Source: Deltaproteobacteria bacterium
GTDB lineage: Bacteria > Desulfobacterota > Desulfobacteria > Desulfobacterales > JAFDFH01
DNA length: 6,514 nucleotides
NCBI GenBank assembly: GCA_019309945.1
Contig: JAFDFH010000143.1
Location: 1-6,514, forward strand
Direction: 5' to 3'
Each line of letters opens with the position of its first letter. Position 1 is the stretch's first letter. Under the pieces are notes generated by a model that worked only from the letters and a program-made list of their open reading frames with translations, did no database searches and had not been told where the DNA came from. The translations under genes were made by a program, and so were the position numbers. Of the stretch, positions 1-5,826 are shown in pieces.

Positions 1-732
1 GGTGATCAATGGTTCCTCGGGCACAAGTAAACGCTGGCCCATCTTTGCTTCCATGACCTTTACCAGTCCACCATCTTTGGCCCCCCCGCCGGTAATGACA
101 TAATCCCCTTCAAGCCTCATTCGCAGTGCCATCGCAGAAATTCTGGCAGCCAAGGTTTGGTGAAGGCCGGCAACAATGTTCTCCTTGGACATGCCTTCAG
201 CGACACGGGAAATGGCCTCTGTTTCTAAAAAAACGGCACAACCGGTGGTAAATTTAACCGGATGGGTCGAGTTTAGTGACAGGGCCCCCATATCTTCGAG
301 ATCGACTTTTAGAACCTTTGCAATGATCTGTAGGATACGGCTGCTACCTGCGGCACAGCGGTCACTGACCAGACAGTCCGAAACCTTGCCGACCGCGGTG
401 ACTTTAATAATCTTGCTTGCCTGATTCCCGACCTCAATTAGCGTTCGAACAGAGGGAAAAAGAAAGTGAGTCCCCCGGCTTTGACACGATATGTCTGAAA
501 TTTTGGTGAAAGGATAGGAAATAAACACAGCGCCCAACCCTAATGCACCGATCAAATCAATGTCGGCATAAGACAAATTCGCTTTTTCAAGCGCTGCTTT
601 TAACACATCCTCTGCAGACTGGGTAAAATTTCCTTCGGTCGGTCGGGTGCTGTACGCTAACAATGTGCGGTTTTGCATAATCACCGCCTTGGATTGCGCC
701 GAACCGATATCTAAACCTGCTATATATGGCAT
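1..732 (-). CDS. Second BcrA/BcrD (BzdP/BzdQ)-family ATPase subunit of aryl-CoA reductase, C-terminus cut by window edge
   Basis: Translating the minus strand from the ATG at 730-732 gives 244 residues open to the window edge, so the last 30-50 residues are missing. The fold is that of the ASKHA-type BadF/BadG/BcrA/BcrD activators, cytoplasmic ATPases that pass electrons to the catalytic subunits through a [4Fe-4S] cluster held between two subunits. Visible marks are GLDIGS (6-11), cluster-type cysteines in RCAAGSSR (C126) and GCAVF (C165), and the glycine-rich ITGGGAKDGG (213-222). It is a paralogue of the gene just upstream but more divergent: the usual TGYGR is ALGLGA, and the usual GGQDSK is GNQASK, so the expected aspartate is missing. 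It may therefore be a weak ATPase or a mainly structural partner. The start lies 17 nt after the upstream stop, with an AAGGAG that overlaps that stop. Family assignment is secure; P-type versus Q-type is not. Confidence 0.88.
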   Translation of the reverse strand, partial: MPYIAGLDIGSAQSKAVIMQNRTLLAYSTRPTEGNFTQSAEDVLKAALEKANLSYADIDLIGALGLGAVFISYPFTKISDISCQSRGTHFLFPSVRTLIEVGNQASKIIKVTAVGKVSDCLVSDRCAAGSSRILQIIAKVLKVDLEDMGALSLNSTHPVKFTTGCAVFLETEAISRVAEGMSKENIVAGLHQTLAARISAMALRMRLEGDYVITGGGAKDGGLVKVMEAKMGQRLLVPEEPLIT

Positions 733-745
733 CCTGTATAAATCT

Positions 746-751
746 CTCCTT
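746..751 (-). promoter_or_regulatory. Ribosome binding site overlapping the upstream stop codon
   Basis: On the minus strand AAGGAG shares bases with the TAA stop (750-752) of the upstream ATPase gene and lies 13 nt before the ATG at 732 (11 nt if GGAGAG at 744-749 is taken as the core). This supports the chosen start and suggests translational coupling of the two ATPase subunits, which would help keep them in equal amounts. Confidence 0.6.
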
Positions 752-1616
752 ATGCCATCTGCCCTCTGGTTGATTCTCCATCAAAAAAAGTAACGGCTTC
801 CAGTTTCCGCTTTTTCCGGTTCTCTTTTAGTTCCTCAGCACTCATTTTACCTGCTTTTTCAGCGGCGATCAGTGCAGCGCCCAATGCGCCGGTAATGAGG
901 GGTTCAGGAGGAACAACCACCGGAAATCCGATCTTTTCTTCCAGGGCTTTCCAAAATCCGATATTTTTAGCACCGCCTCCGGTAATCGCGACCTCCTTTT
1001 CGATTTTTATTTTTCTCACCATCGAATAAATCCGGCTCGCATTGGCCTTGAGGATCCCCGCCAGGATATCTTCAATCGATGTCCCTTCCGATAAACGCAG
1101 CAGCGCTTCCTGTTCCGCAAATACCGTGCAGATGCTGCTGATGTCCGCCGGATTGGTGGACCTTAAAGAAATTTCCCCGATATCTTCCAGCTTAACGCCA
1201 AGGACTTCGGATATGACCTCTAAAAAACGTCCGGTTCCGGCGGCACACTTATCATTCATAACAAAGTTAACCAGTTTTCCATTTTCAACTTTGATCCCTT
1301 TCGAATCCTGACCACCAATATCGATAATGGTTTTTACACCCGGAAACAGCCAGTTAACTCCCCGCATGTGACAGGTTATTTCCGTCACCTGGATGTCCGC
1401 AAAGGGCACGTTAATTCGTCCATAGCCGGTAGCGACAATATAATCAATTTTATCGAATGATAAATTTGCACCCTTTAAGGCTTCTTCCATAATTTTATGG
1501 GCCAACCTGCGATGTTCCGCCCCGGTGGGCCTTATAACCGTGGAACAAATCTCGGTTTCATTTTTAATCACAATCTTTGTGATGGTCGAACCGATGTCAA
1601 GGCCTGTAAAAAACAT
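750..1616 (-). CDS. BcrA/BcrD (BzdP/BzdQ)-family ATPase, activator subunit of class I benzoyl-CoA reductase-type enzyme
   Basis: This 288-residue protein has the full motif set of the BadF/BadG/BcrA/BcrD and HgdC activator family. These are GLDIGST (5-11) for phosphate binding, TGYGRINVPF (63-72), the second phosphate motif DIGGQDSK (99-106), MNDKCAAGTGR (120-130, C124), SSICTVFAEQE (160-170, C163), ITGGGAK (211-217) and the C-terminal ITGALGAALIAAE (241-253). C124 and C163 match the two cysteines each activator subunit gives to the shared [4Fe-4S] cluster. In the family, ATP hydrolysis is coupled to transfer of low-potential electrons from ferredoxin to the catalytic subunits. The length fits the short Bzd-type subunits better than Thauera BcrA (about 437 aa). 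A minus-strand AAAGGA at 1624-1629, 7 nt before the ATG, supports the start. It lies 218 nt downstream of the BcrC-type gene and 17 nt upstream of a second ATPase, with which it probably forms a heterodimer. A 2-hydroxyacyl-CoA dehydratase activator is the main alternative. Confidence 0.92.
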   Translation of the reverse strand: MFFTGLDIGSTITKIVIKNETEICSTVIRPTGAEHRRLAHKIMEEALKGANLSFDKIDYIVATGYGRINVPFADIQVTEITCHMRGVNWLFPGVKTIIDIGGQDSKGIKVENGKLVNFVMNDKCAAGTGRFLEVISEVLGVKLEDIGEISLRSTNPADISSICTVFAEQEALLRLSEGTSIEDILAGILKANASRIYSMVRKIKIEKEVAITGGGAKNIGFWKALEEKIGFPVVVPPEPLITGALGAALIAAEKAGKMSAEELKENRKKRKLEAVTFFDGESTRGQMA

Positions 1617-1834
1617 GAACCCGTCCTTTTTTCAAAATACATCTCCCCTCCACTTAAGGACGCTCCTGACTTTTTTACGCAGATGGAAGGATTAAATTAT
1701 TTAATTTTCAACCGGTTAGATCACTTTAGCTCACTCAAAACTTTAACTACATTTTTTTATGATTTCATCACATGTCGTTGCATGTGGCCAAAACGCTTAA
1801 GTCAACGGCATTGGATATAAAGACCACCGTGCGA
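1617..1834 (-). other. 218-nt non-coding gap inside the reductase gene set, with small dyads
   Basis: No minus-strand reading frame of useful length crosses this gap; the few ATG codons end within about ten codons. It contains CACATG (1769-1774) and CATGTG (1781-1786) as 6-bp inverted arms around 6 nt, and the AT-rich palindrome ATTAAAT-T-ATTTAAT at 1691-1705. AACCGGTT (1710-1717) is also self-complementary. I see no convincing -35/-10 pair and no hairpin followed by a U-tract on the minus strand. It could be a processing site, an internal control region or the scar of a lost gene. The other gaps in this set are only 17 and 21 nt, so its length stands out. Confidence 0.5.
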
Positions 1835-2995
1835 TTAACTGATCCTTTCCGCAAATGCCTGGAATCTCGTTCTCAAAGGTTCTAAGGCAGCCGTTGAATA
1901 ATCCTGTTCGATAATCAGAACAGGCAATCCCAGACCTTCCAAATAATCCCGTACGGCCGGAACCTCATAGCCGTGGATATCGCAGTTGCGGATAATATTA
2001 CCAAACACCCCGTTTACCTTCCAGTGGTTGGCAAACTCCTTCAAATAGCTGAATCTGTTCTCCAGGTCTTCCTTGTAAGACGAACCGGTTTGTGCAAACG
2101 TGCGGGGGCACTTGACTTCTTCCAGGTAGTGTTTGGCCAGACCCATTAAGGGGTCTTCGGTATCTTCAATATCATGCCAGAAGGGCCGGACCCCAAGGGC
2201 GGTGTCTTCAATAACGATATTAAAGCCGGCACTTTCAATCATATCGGTAAAGGCGGTATTGTCAATGAGTGACCCCCAGATAAGCAAGCGGCCGGTTTTC
2301 TTTTCCACAACGTCCTTACGCGCGCTGACTTCCTCAATTACTTCTTTTAGGAGAACATTGCCTTCTTCTATCGGTATCATCATCAGAGCTATGACGACCT
2401 GCAACATTTCAGATCCGGAGATTAAGGGGGGGTCGGGTTTTCTTAAGTTATACAGATCTCTGACCAGCGCCCGCTGTTTGTTATGAAGCGCAATGGTCTC
2501 CCGGATACGCTCCGGACTGATCTTTTTTCCGGTAAATTCTTCTAAGGTTTCCTTGAAATAAGATAATTGTAACTTAAAATAATCAACCGCTTCCGTGCGG
2601 GACGTATGGGGAATATCCAAAAAAAAGTTGCAGGGGCTTTTGATATAGTTTTTCCAGATATGGGAAGTCCGTTCGGCGCCATCGCAGGCGTGCGCCCCGA
2701 TAAAACCATCCAGGAAATCATAACGGCCTTTCATACCTAAATCAAAACAACTGCGGTAAAATATACACATGACGGTCGGCAGATATCCATCTGCGATCGT
2801 GATCGGCTCGTCCATATCACCCAGGATTCTAATCGGTAAAAAATCCAGAGCGGTCATGATTTCCAACGGGGGATAACAACAAAAATAGCCGAGTACCTTT
2901 TTACCCTCCGTTTTTAATTCACGGGCCCGTTTGCTACGGTATTCATATACATCCTTCGCCTTTGCCAGTCCTTTAAGTGTATTCTCAGATGCCAT
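1835..2995 (-). CDS. BcrC/BzdN-type catalytic subunit of class I aryl-CoA reductase (2-hydroxyacyl-CoA dehydratase D-component family)
   Basis: This 386-residue protein matches the length and pattern of BcrC (about 384 aa), BadD and BzdN. Family marks are GYFCCYPPLEIMTALDFLPIR (from residue 36; C39 and C40 sit where the family has its cluster cysteine), the HACDGAER segment (102-109, C104), FFLDIPH (124-130), NIIRNCDIHGYEVP (333-346, C338) and the terminal IEQDYSTAALEPLRTRFQAF region (362-381). In class I reductases the two catalytic subunits each bind an iron-sulfur cluster and together perform two-electron ring reduction of an aryl-CoA in the cytoplasm. The ATG at 2993-2995 is supported by a minus-strand AAAGGAG at 3005-3011, 9 nt upstream. 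The gene starts 21 nt after the BcrB/BzdO-type gene. Substrate is inferred only to class: aromatic acyl-CoA. A dehydratase subunit is less likely because two unlike ATPases lie next to it. Confidence 0.88.
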   Translation of the reverse strand: MASENTLKGLAKAKDVYEYRSKRARELKTEGKKVLGYFCCYPPLEIMTALDFLPIRILGDMDEPITIADGYLPTVMCIFYRSCFDLGMKGRYDFLDGFIGAHACDGAERTSHIWKNYIKSPCNFFLDIPHTSRTEAVDYFKLQLSYFKETLEEFTGKKISPERIRETIALHNKQRALVRDLYNLRKPDPPLISGSEMLQVVIALMMIPIEEGNVLLKEVIEEVSARKDVVEKKTGRLLIWGSLIDNTAFTDMIESAGFNIVIEDTALGVRPFWHDIEDTEDPLMGLAKHYLEEVKCPRTFAQTGSSYKEDLENRFSYLKEFANHWKVNGVFGNIIRNCDIHGYEVPAVRDYLEGLGLPVLIIEQDYSTAALEPLRTRFQAFAERIS

Positions 2996-3016
2996 GGATA
3001 AATTCTCCTTTCTTGA

Positions 3017-4378
3017 TTACCAGGCCATTCCTGCCTCTTTGCGTAAATCCCGATAATGATCCATTGTTTCAACAAAGGCTTCCACCTTTGAAAATGCTTC
3101 TTCTTCATTAAACACCCGCAGATCAATAATATCGCCATCAATAACCACACCCGGGATCTTGATTTTTTCCTCCAGCATGTTTCTTGTATGCAAAAGCGTG
3201 TAGGTCGCCGGACGACAGGACATCAGCGGGTGCGCAAAGAGGCCGTCGACCTTGTAATCTTCGGCGTATTGAAAATAGGCCGCCATAAAAAAGCCCGGTT
3301 CAACCTCATATTTACGCGCAACCCCGTTATATTCCGTCCATTTCTGGTAGGATAGCCGTGCAATCAGCTCGATCGGATCGGTAACCCCTTGAATTTCCTC
3401 TTCGGGAATGGGTAGATTGGCATGATAGTTCCAGCTCTCGATCACGATGGCAATTCCGAATCGTTCTGCTAATTCGTCAAAAAAGCCCAGGGAATGCCAG
3501 GGCGGAAGCTCTGAAAACATCATCCGGTATTTTTCGTTGGGAATCGCTCCAATCTTGTTATCCACCTTGTTTTTGACCTCAGCATACACCCGTTGATAAA
3601 ATTCATAGGCCTCCGGATCATCCGGAAGATAAAGATGAGGAATCATAATGGACCAAAAATCGGTACCGACCATCGGGGATGGCACGGCCCGGCGCAAAAC
3701 GTCGACTTCATAGGCCAGGCGAAGGGTCTTATAGGTCATATCAACCATTTCACTTAATTTGTCATAATCTAACTTCTTTTTTAAAAGATTTTCTAAAAAA
3801 GATACATATTCTTTAAGATGAAGGACCATAAATTTTAGGCCGGCCTCTTTGTTGCCTTTTAAAAAAAATTCATTGGCGCCGGTCTGGGGAATATCGAGGG
3901 TCCATACCGGTGTATTATCCAGATACCGTCCCAGGGCCTGAAACCATTTATAGCGGGCGTCACAGGCACAACCGGAACTTAACAAAAAGACCGGCTTGGC
4001 TAACCCGCCCCCAGGGGCATCTGCCAGCGGAACAAAGTCATTATCCGCCAACATCTTGGTATATCCAATGCAATTGCGGGCATATCCACAAAGAGTGGCC
4101 GGAAAGCCCTCGCTCTCGGCCACCTCCAGATGCGGTTCCGCCTTGCGCACAGCCGCGCAAAAGGCCCCGTAATTTTCCGGAAATACCAGCTCAACCCCCA
4201 TGGCCTTGGCAATCAGTTCACCCTGCCACCAGGTCACCATGGACCATCCCGTGGGGCGGCCTTCCTCCGTGGCTTTGAGGGCGCTGGTCAACATCTTCTT
4301 AGCAAAATAACCGGCTTCGCGGGCGGTCTCTAACGTCTTTCCGGACTTCCTCGTCTTTTTTTTCTTTTCGTTTCCCAT
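3017..4378 (-). CDS. BcrB/BzdO-type catalytic subunit of class I aryl-CoA reductase
   Basis: This 453-residue protein belongs to the HgdB/BcrB/BzdO branch of the D-component family; BcrB is about 438 aa. It starts with a lysine-rich stretch (KKKKTRKSGK, 5-14) that is not a signal peptide. Family features in order are GWSMVTWWQGELIAKAMGVE (44-63), a cysteine-bearing segment with C97 and C103, LLSSGCACDARYKWFQ (132-147, C137/C139), TLDIPQTGANE (160-170), IVIESW (311-316), GLFAHPLMSCRPATYTLLHT (379-398, C388), then VVIDGDIIDLRVFNEEEA (411-428) and a closing helix. C97/C103, C137/C139 and C388 are candidate cluster ligands. It should pair with the BcrC/BzdN-type protein encoded 21 nt downstream to form the ring-reducing core. 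Minus-strand AGGAGG at 4385-4390, 6 nt before the ATG, fixes the start. As first gene of the set it carries the operon leader, which abuts a palindromic repeat at 4423-4565. Confidence 0.88.
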   Translation of the reverse strand: MGNEKKKKTRKSGKTLETAREAGYFAKKMLTSALKATEEGRPTGWSMVTWWQGELIAKAMGVELVFPENYGAFCAAVRKAEPHLEVAESEGFPATLCGYARNCIGYTKMLADNDFVPLADAPGGGLAKPVFLLSSGCACDARYKWFQALGRYLDNTPVWTLDIPQTGANEFFLKGNKEAGLKFMVLHLKEYVSFLENLLKKKLDYDKLSEMVDMTYKTLRLAYEVDVLRRAVPSPMVGTDFWSIMIPHLYLPDDPEAYEFYQRVYAEVKNKVDNKIGAIPNEKYRMMFSELPPWHSLGFFDELAERFGIAIVIESWNYHANLPIPEEEIQGVTDPIELIARLSYQKWTEYNGVARKYEVEPGFFMAAYFQYAEDYKVDGLFAHPLMSCRPATYTLLHTRNMLEEKIKIPGVVIDGDIIDLRVFNEEEAFSKVEAFVETMDHYRDLRKEAGMAW

Positions 4379-4422
4379 AAGATCCCTCCTGTAGATAGGT
4401 AACCGAATAAATCTCCCTAAAT

Positions 4423-4565
4423 AGTGCCCATCCAGAAACTGTCTTTTTGTCCGATCTCTGCGTTATGCTCAAAATTTTATCCTCGGAATATCAACTATAT
4501 GCCTTCGGTAAAATTTTTCGCAGGCCTTGATCTCGAACAAAAATCCTCGTTTCTGGACGGACACT
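4423..4565. repeat. 143-bp imperfect palindrome, candidate MITE-like intergenic repeat
   Basis: The ends are inverted copies: 4423-4439 matches the reverse complement of 4549-4565 at 15 of 17 positions (AGTG, CC, TCCAGAAAC shared). Symmetry continues inward around a centre near 4494. Examples are TTTTTGT near the left arm against ACAAAAA in the right, GATCTCTGCG-like against CGCAG..GATCTC-like segments with small indels, and AAAATTTTA (4471-4479) mirrored exactly by TAAAATTTT (4509-4517). AAAT directly flanks both ends (4419-4422 and 4566-4569), as expected for a 4-bp target duplication, though four AT bases could match by chance. No transposase is encoded inside. It begins 44 bp upstream of the reductase start codon, so it would lie in the leader RNA, where it could fold into a long hairpin, or between promoter and gene. 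Mobility is inferred. Confidence 0.65.
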
Positions 4566-4633
4566 AAATATAAGGTTTTATGATTTCGTAAAAAGTCTGC
4601 AAGAATTTCTGTAACGCGATAATTAAATACTCA

Positions 4634-4649
4634 GATTTATAAATAAATC
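4634..4649. promoter_or_regulatory. 16-bp palindrome, possible operator
   Basis: GATTTAT and ATAAATC are perfect 7-bp inverted arms separated by two bases. The site lies in the divergent region, upstream of both gene groups, where a repressor or activator dimer might bind. The AT-only character makes chance occurrence fairly likely, and I do not recognise it as the site of any named regulator. Confidence 0.25.
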
Positions 4650-4706
4650 AATCCCTAAAAAATACGGTTAAAACACGGTAATAATTTCGGGATATTATTT
4701 CCACAC

Positions 4707-4723
4707 AATCCAGTATTGGGATT
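4707..4723. promoter_or_regulatory. 17-bp dyad (AATCC...GGATT), possible operator
   Basis: AATCC and GGATT are inverted arms around seven bases, with near-symmetric inner CCA/TGG. It sits roughly midway between the two divergent start codons. The size would suit a TetR- or MarR-type dimer site, but the arms are short and no regulator gene is in the window, so this is tentative. Confidence 0.2.
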
Positions 4724-4787
4724 AATTAACATATGGTGAATATTTATTAAAGCATAATATCATCTTATTCGGGGCTAATCGTGAACA

Positions 4788-4838
4788 TTGACATGAAATC
4801 TATTTTAAGATATGTGTGTGCGACGATTTTGGTATAAT
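4788..4838 (+). promoter_or_regulatory. Promoter region of the dehydrogenase gene (extended -10)
   Basis: A perfect TATAAT at 4833-4838 is preceded by TGG at 4830-4832, giving an extended -10 element; such promoters can work without a good -35, and none is seen at the right spacing. Transcription would start near 4845, leaving a leader of about 30 nt before the ATG at 4874. A perfect TTGACA at 4788-4793 lies 39 bp upstream of this TATAAT, too far to serve it. With a 17-bp spacer it faces only a poor TATGTG (4811-4816), which might form a second, weaker promoter. Confidence 0.55.
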
Positions 4839-4873
4839 GATATTTACTTCTAACCCATAAAGGAGGATCAAGA

Positions 4874-5641
4874 ATGGAAATCAAAGGATGCATTGCTGTA
4901 GTGACGGGAGGGGCCTCTGGTTTAGGGGAGGCAAGTGTTCGTACCCTGATAAATGAAGGGGCCCGGGCCGCTATTCTCGACTTCGACGAGGAGAGGGGGG
5001 CCCAGCTTGTCGCGGAATTGGGGGATTCGGTTGTTTTTTATAAAACCGATATAACAGACGAAAACGCTGTACAGGACGCCATTGATAAAACCGTTGACAA
5101 TTTCGGAGGGGTTCATTTCGCAATCAATTGCGCCGGCGTTGCGACTCCGGCCAAAGTCCTTTCGAAAAGAGGGCCCATATCCATTGAGCAGTTCAATCGG
5201 GTCGTACAGGTTAATTTGACCGGTACGTTAATCGTGACCAGAGTGGCGGCTGAAAAGATGATTAACAATACCCCAAATGAGGATGGTGAAAAGGGTGTTG
5301 TGATCAACACGGCCTCGGTGGCTGCATTTGATGGCCAGATCGGCCAGATCGCTTACAGCTCTTCCAAAGCCGCTGTTGTGGGTATGACCTTGCCCCTCGC
5401 CCGTGAGTTTGCGAGCTATGGTATTCGGGTTGTTACAATTGCCCCCGGTTTATTTGACACACCCATGCTGGCCGGACTCCCCGAAAAAGCAAGAGAATCT
5501 TTGATCACCCAGGTGCCATTTCCAAAACGGCTCGGCAAGCCGGAAGAATATGCATTTCTGGCCAAACACATTATTGAAAACCCGTTGCTGAACGGAGAAA
5601 CCATACGGCTCGATCAAGCCATCCGCATGGGTGCCCGATAA
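4874..5641 (+). CDS. HSD10-like short-chain dehydrogenase, probable NAD-dependent 3-hydroxyacyl-CoA dehydrogenase (type II)
   Basis: This 255-residue classical SDR probably oxidises a 3-hydroxyacyl-CoA to the 3-ketoacyl-CoA in the cytoplasm. The cofactor motif is TGGASGLG (11-18), with D36 at the end of the second strand, which favours NAD over NADP. NCAG lies at 85-88 and the catalytic set is N114, S148, Y161 and K165 (YSSSK). The C-terminal half resembles the type II 3-hydroxyacyl-CoA dehydrogenase HSD10, in IAPGLFDTPML (189-199), QVPFPKRLGKPEEYA (213-227) and NPLLNGETIRLDQAIRM (236-252). An insertion with NTPNEDGEKG (132-141) also fits that family. AAAGGAGG at 4859-4866 with a 7-nt spacer supports the start. 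It stands alone between its own promoter and a strong terminator at 5688. Its place opposite an aryl-CoA reductase suggests a beta-oxidation-like step on a ring-reduction product; branched-chain acyl-CoA or hydroxysteroid substrates are alternatives. Confidence 0.87.
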   Translation: MEIKGCIAVVTGGASGLGEASVRTLINEGARAAILDFDEERGAQLVAELGDSVVFYKTDITDENAVQDAIDKTVDNFGGVHFAINCAGVATPAKVLSKRGPISIEQFNRVVQVNLTGTLIVTRVAAEKMINNTPNEDGEKGVVINTASVAAFDGQIGQIAYSSSKAAVVGMTLPLAREFASYGIRVVTIAPGLFDTPMLAGLPEKARESLITQVPFPKRLGKPEEYAFLAKHIIENPLLNGETIRLDQAIRMGAR

Positions 5642-5687
5642 TTTTTTTTCAAAAGAGCCAGTTTTAAGAGATAAAATCCAGCTGAGG

Positions 5688-5728
5688 AAGATTCCCTGCA
5701 ACCTGCTGCAGGGAATCTTTCTTTTTTT
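5688..5728 (+). terminator. Rho-independent terminator after the dehydrogenase gene
   Basis: AAGATTCCCTGCA (5688-5700) and TGCAGGGAATCTT (5707-5719) form a perfect 13-bp stem with a 6-nt loop, followed almost at once by seven T (5722-5728). The stem can extend by a G-U and two Watson-Crick pairs into the flanks. It lies 46 nt after the dehydrogenase stop and should end that transcript, making the following gene a separate unit. Confidence 0.9.
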
Positions 5729-5826
5729 CGGGGTAACTCTAAGGGATTCGCAAATGGTTGCTTTTTTGATTTTTTTTACGAAACCGACACTATTAACGAC
5801 GTTTTCTCACCAGAGGATAAATAATA
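5729..5826 (+). other. Upstream region of the DUF2889 gene, weak promoter candidate
   Basis: This T-rich stretch must hold the promoter of the next gene if the terminator at 5688-5728 is efficient. The best candidate is TTGATT (5766-5771) with TATTAA (5791-5796), but the 19-bp spacer is long and both boxes are imperfect. AGAGGA at 5812-5817 is the likely ribosome site for the ATG at 5827. Confidence 0.3.

Larger units (their letters stand above)
4379..4873. other. 495-bp divergent intergenic control region
   Basis: This AT-rich stretch separates the reductase genes (minus) from the dehydrogenase gene (plus). I find no believable coding frame or tRNA. It holds the reductase ribosome site (4385-4390), a 143-bp imperfect palindrome (4423-4565), dyads at 4634-4649 and 4707-4723, a far-spaced inverted pair GATATTAT/ATAATATC (4691-4698 and 4754-4761), an extended -10 promoter (4830-4838) and the dehydrogenase ribosome site (4859-4866). 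No minus-strand promoter could be placed convincingly; the best guess is TTGATT-N16-TATTTA reading leftward across about 4624-4651, and it is weak. Confidence 0.7.

Noticed and set aside
81..87. Run of seven C in the left-edge ATPase as a possible frameshift site
   Set aside because: The reading frame continues normally on both sides through the conserved ITGGGAK motif, so there is no sign of a shift.
1769..1786. Hairpin CACATG/CATGTG as a terminator of the catalytic subunit genes
   Set aside because: On the minus strand the stem is short and followed by an A-rich stretch, not a U-tract, so it does not look like an intrinsic terminator.
1497..1820. 107-codon plus-strand open frame across the 218-nt gap
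   Set aside because: It runs antisense through the ATPase start, has no ribosome site and no recognisable protein character.
3910..4278. 122-codon plus-strand open frame opposite the BcrB/BzdO-type gene
   Set aside because: Its translation is proline- and arginine-rich without family features, and it is antisense to a well-recognised gene; it is a shadow frame.
750..4378. A 2-hydroxyglutaryl-CoA-type dehydratase system
   Set aside because: The families are homologous, but those systems normally use one homodimeric activator gene. Two different ATPase genes and BcrB/BcrC-like lengths and motifs favour an aryl-CoA reductase. Kept only as an alternative.
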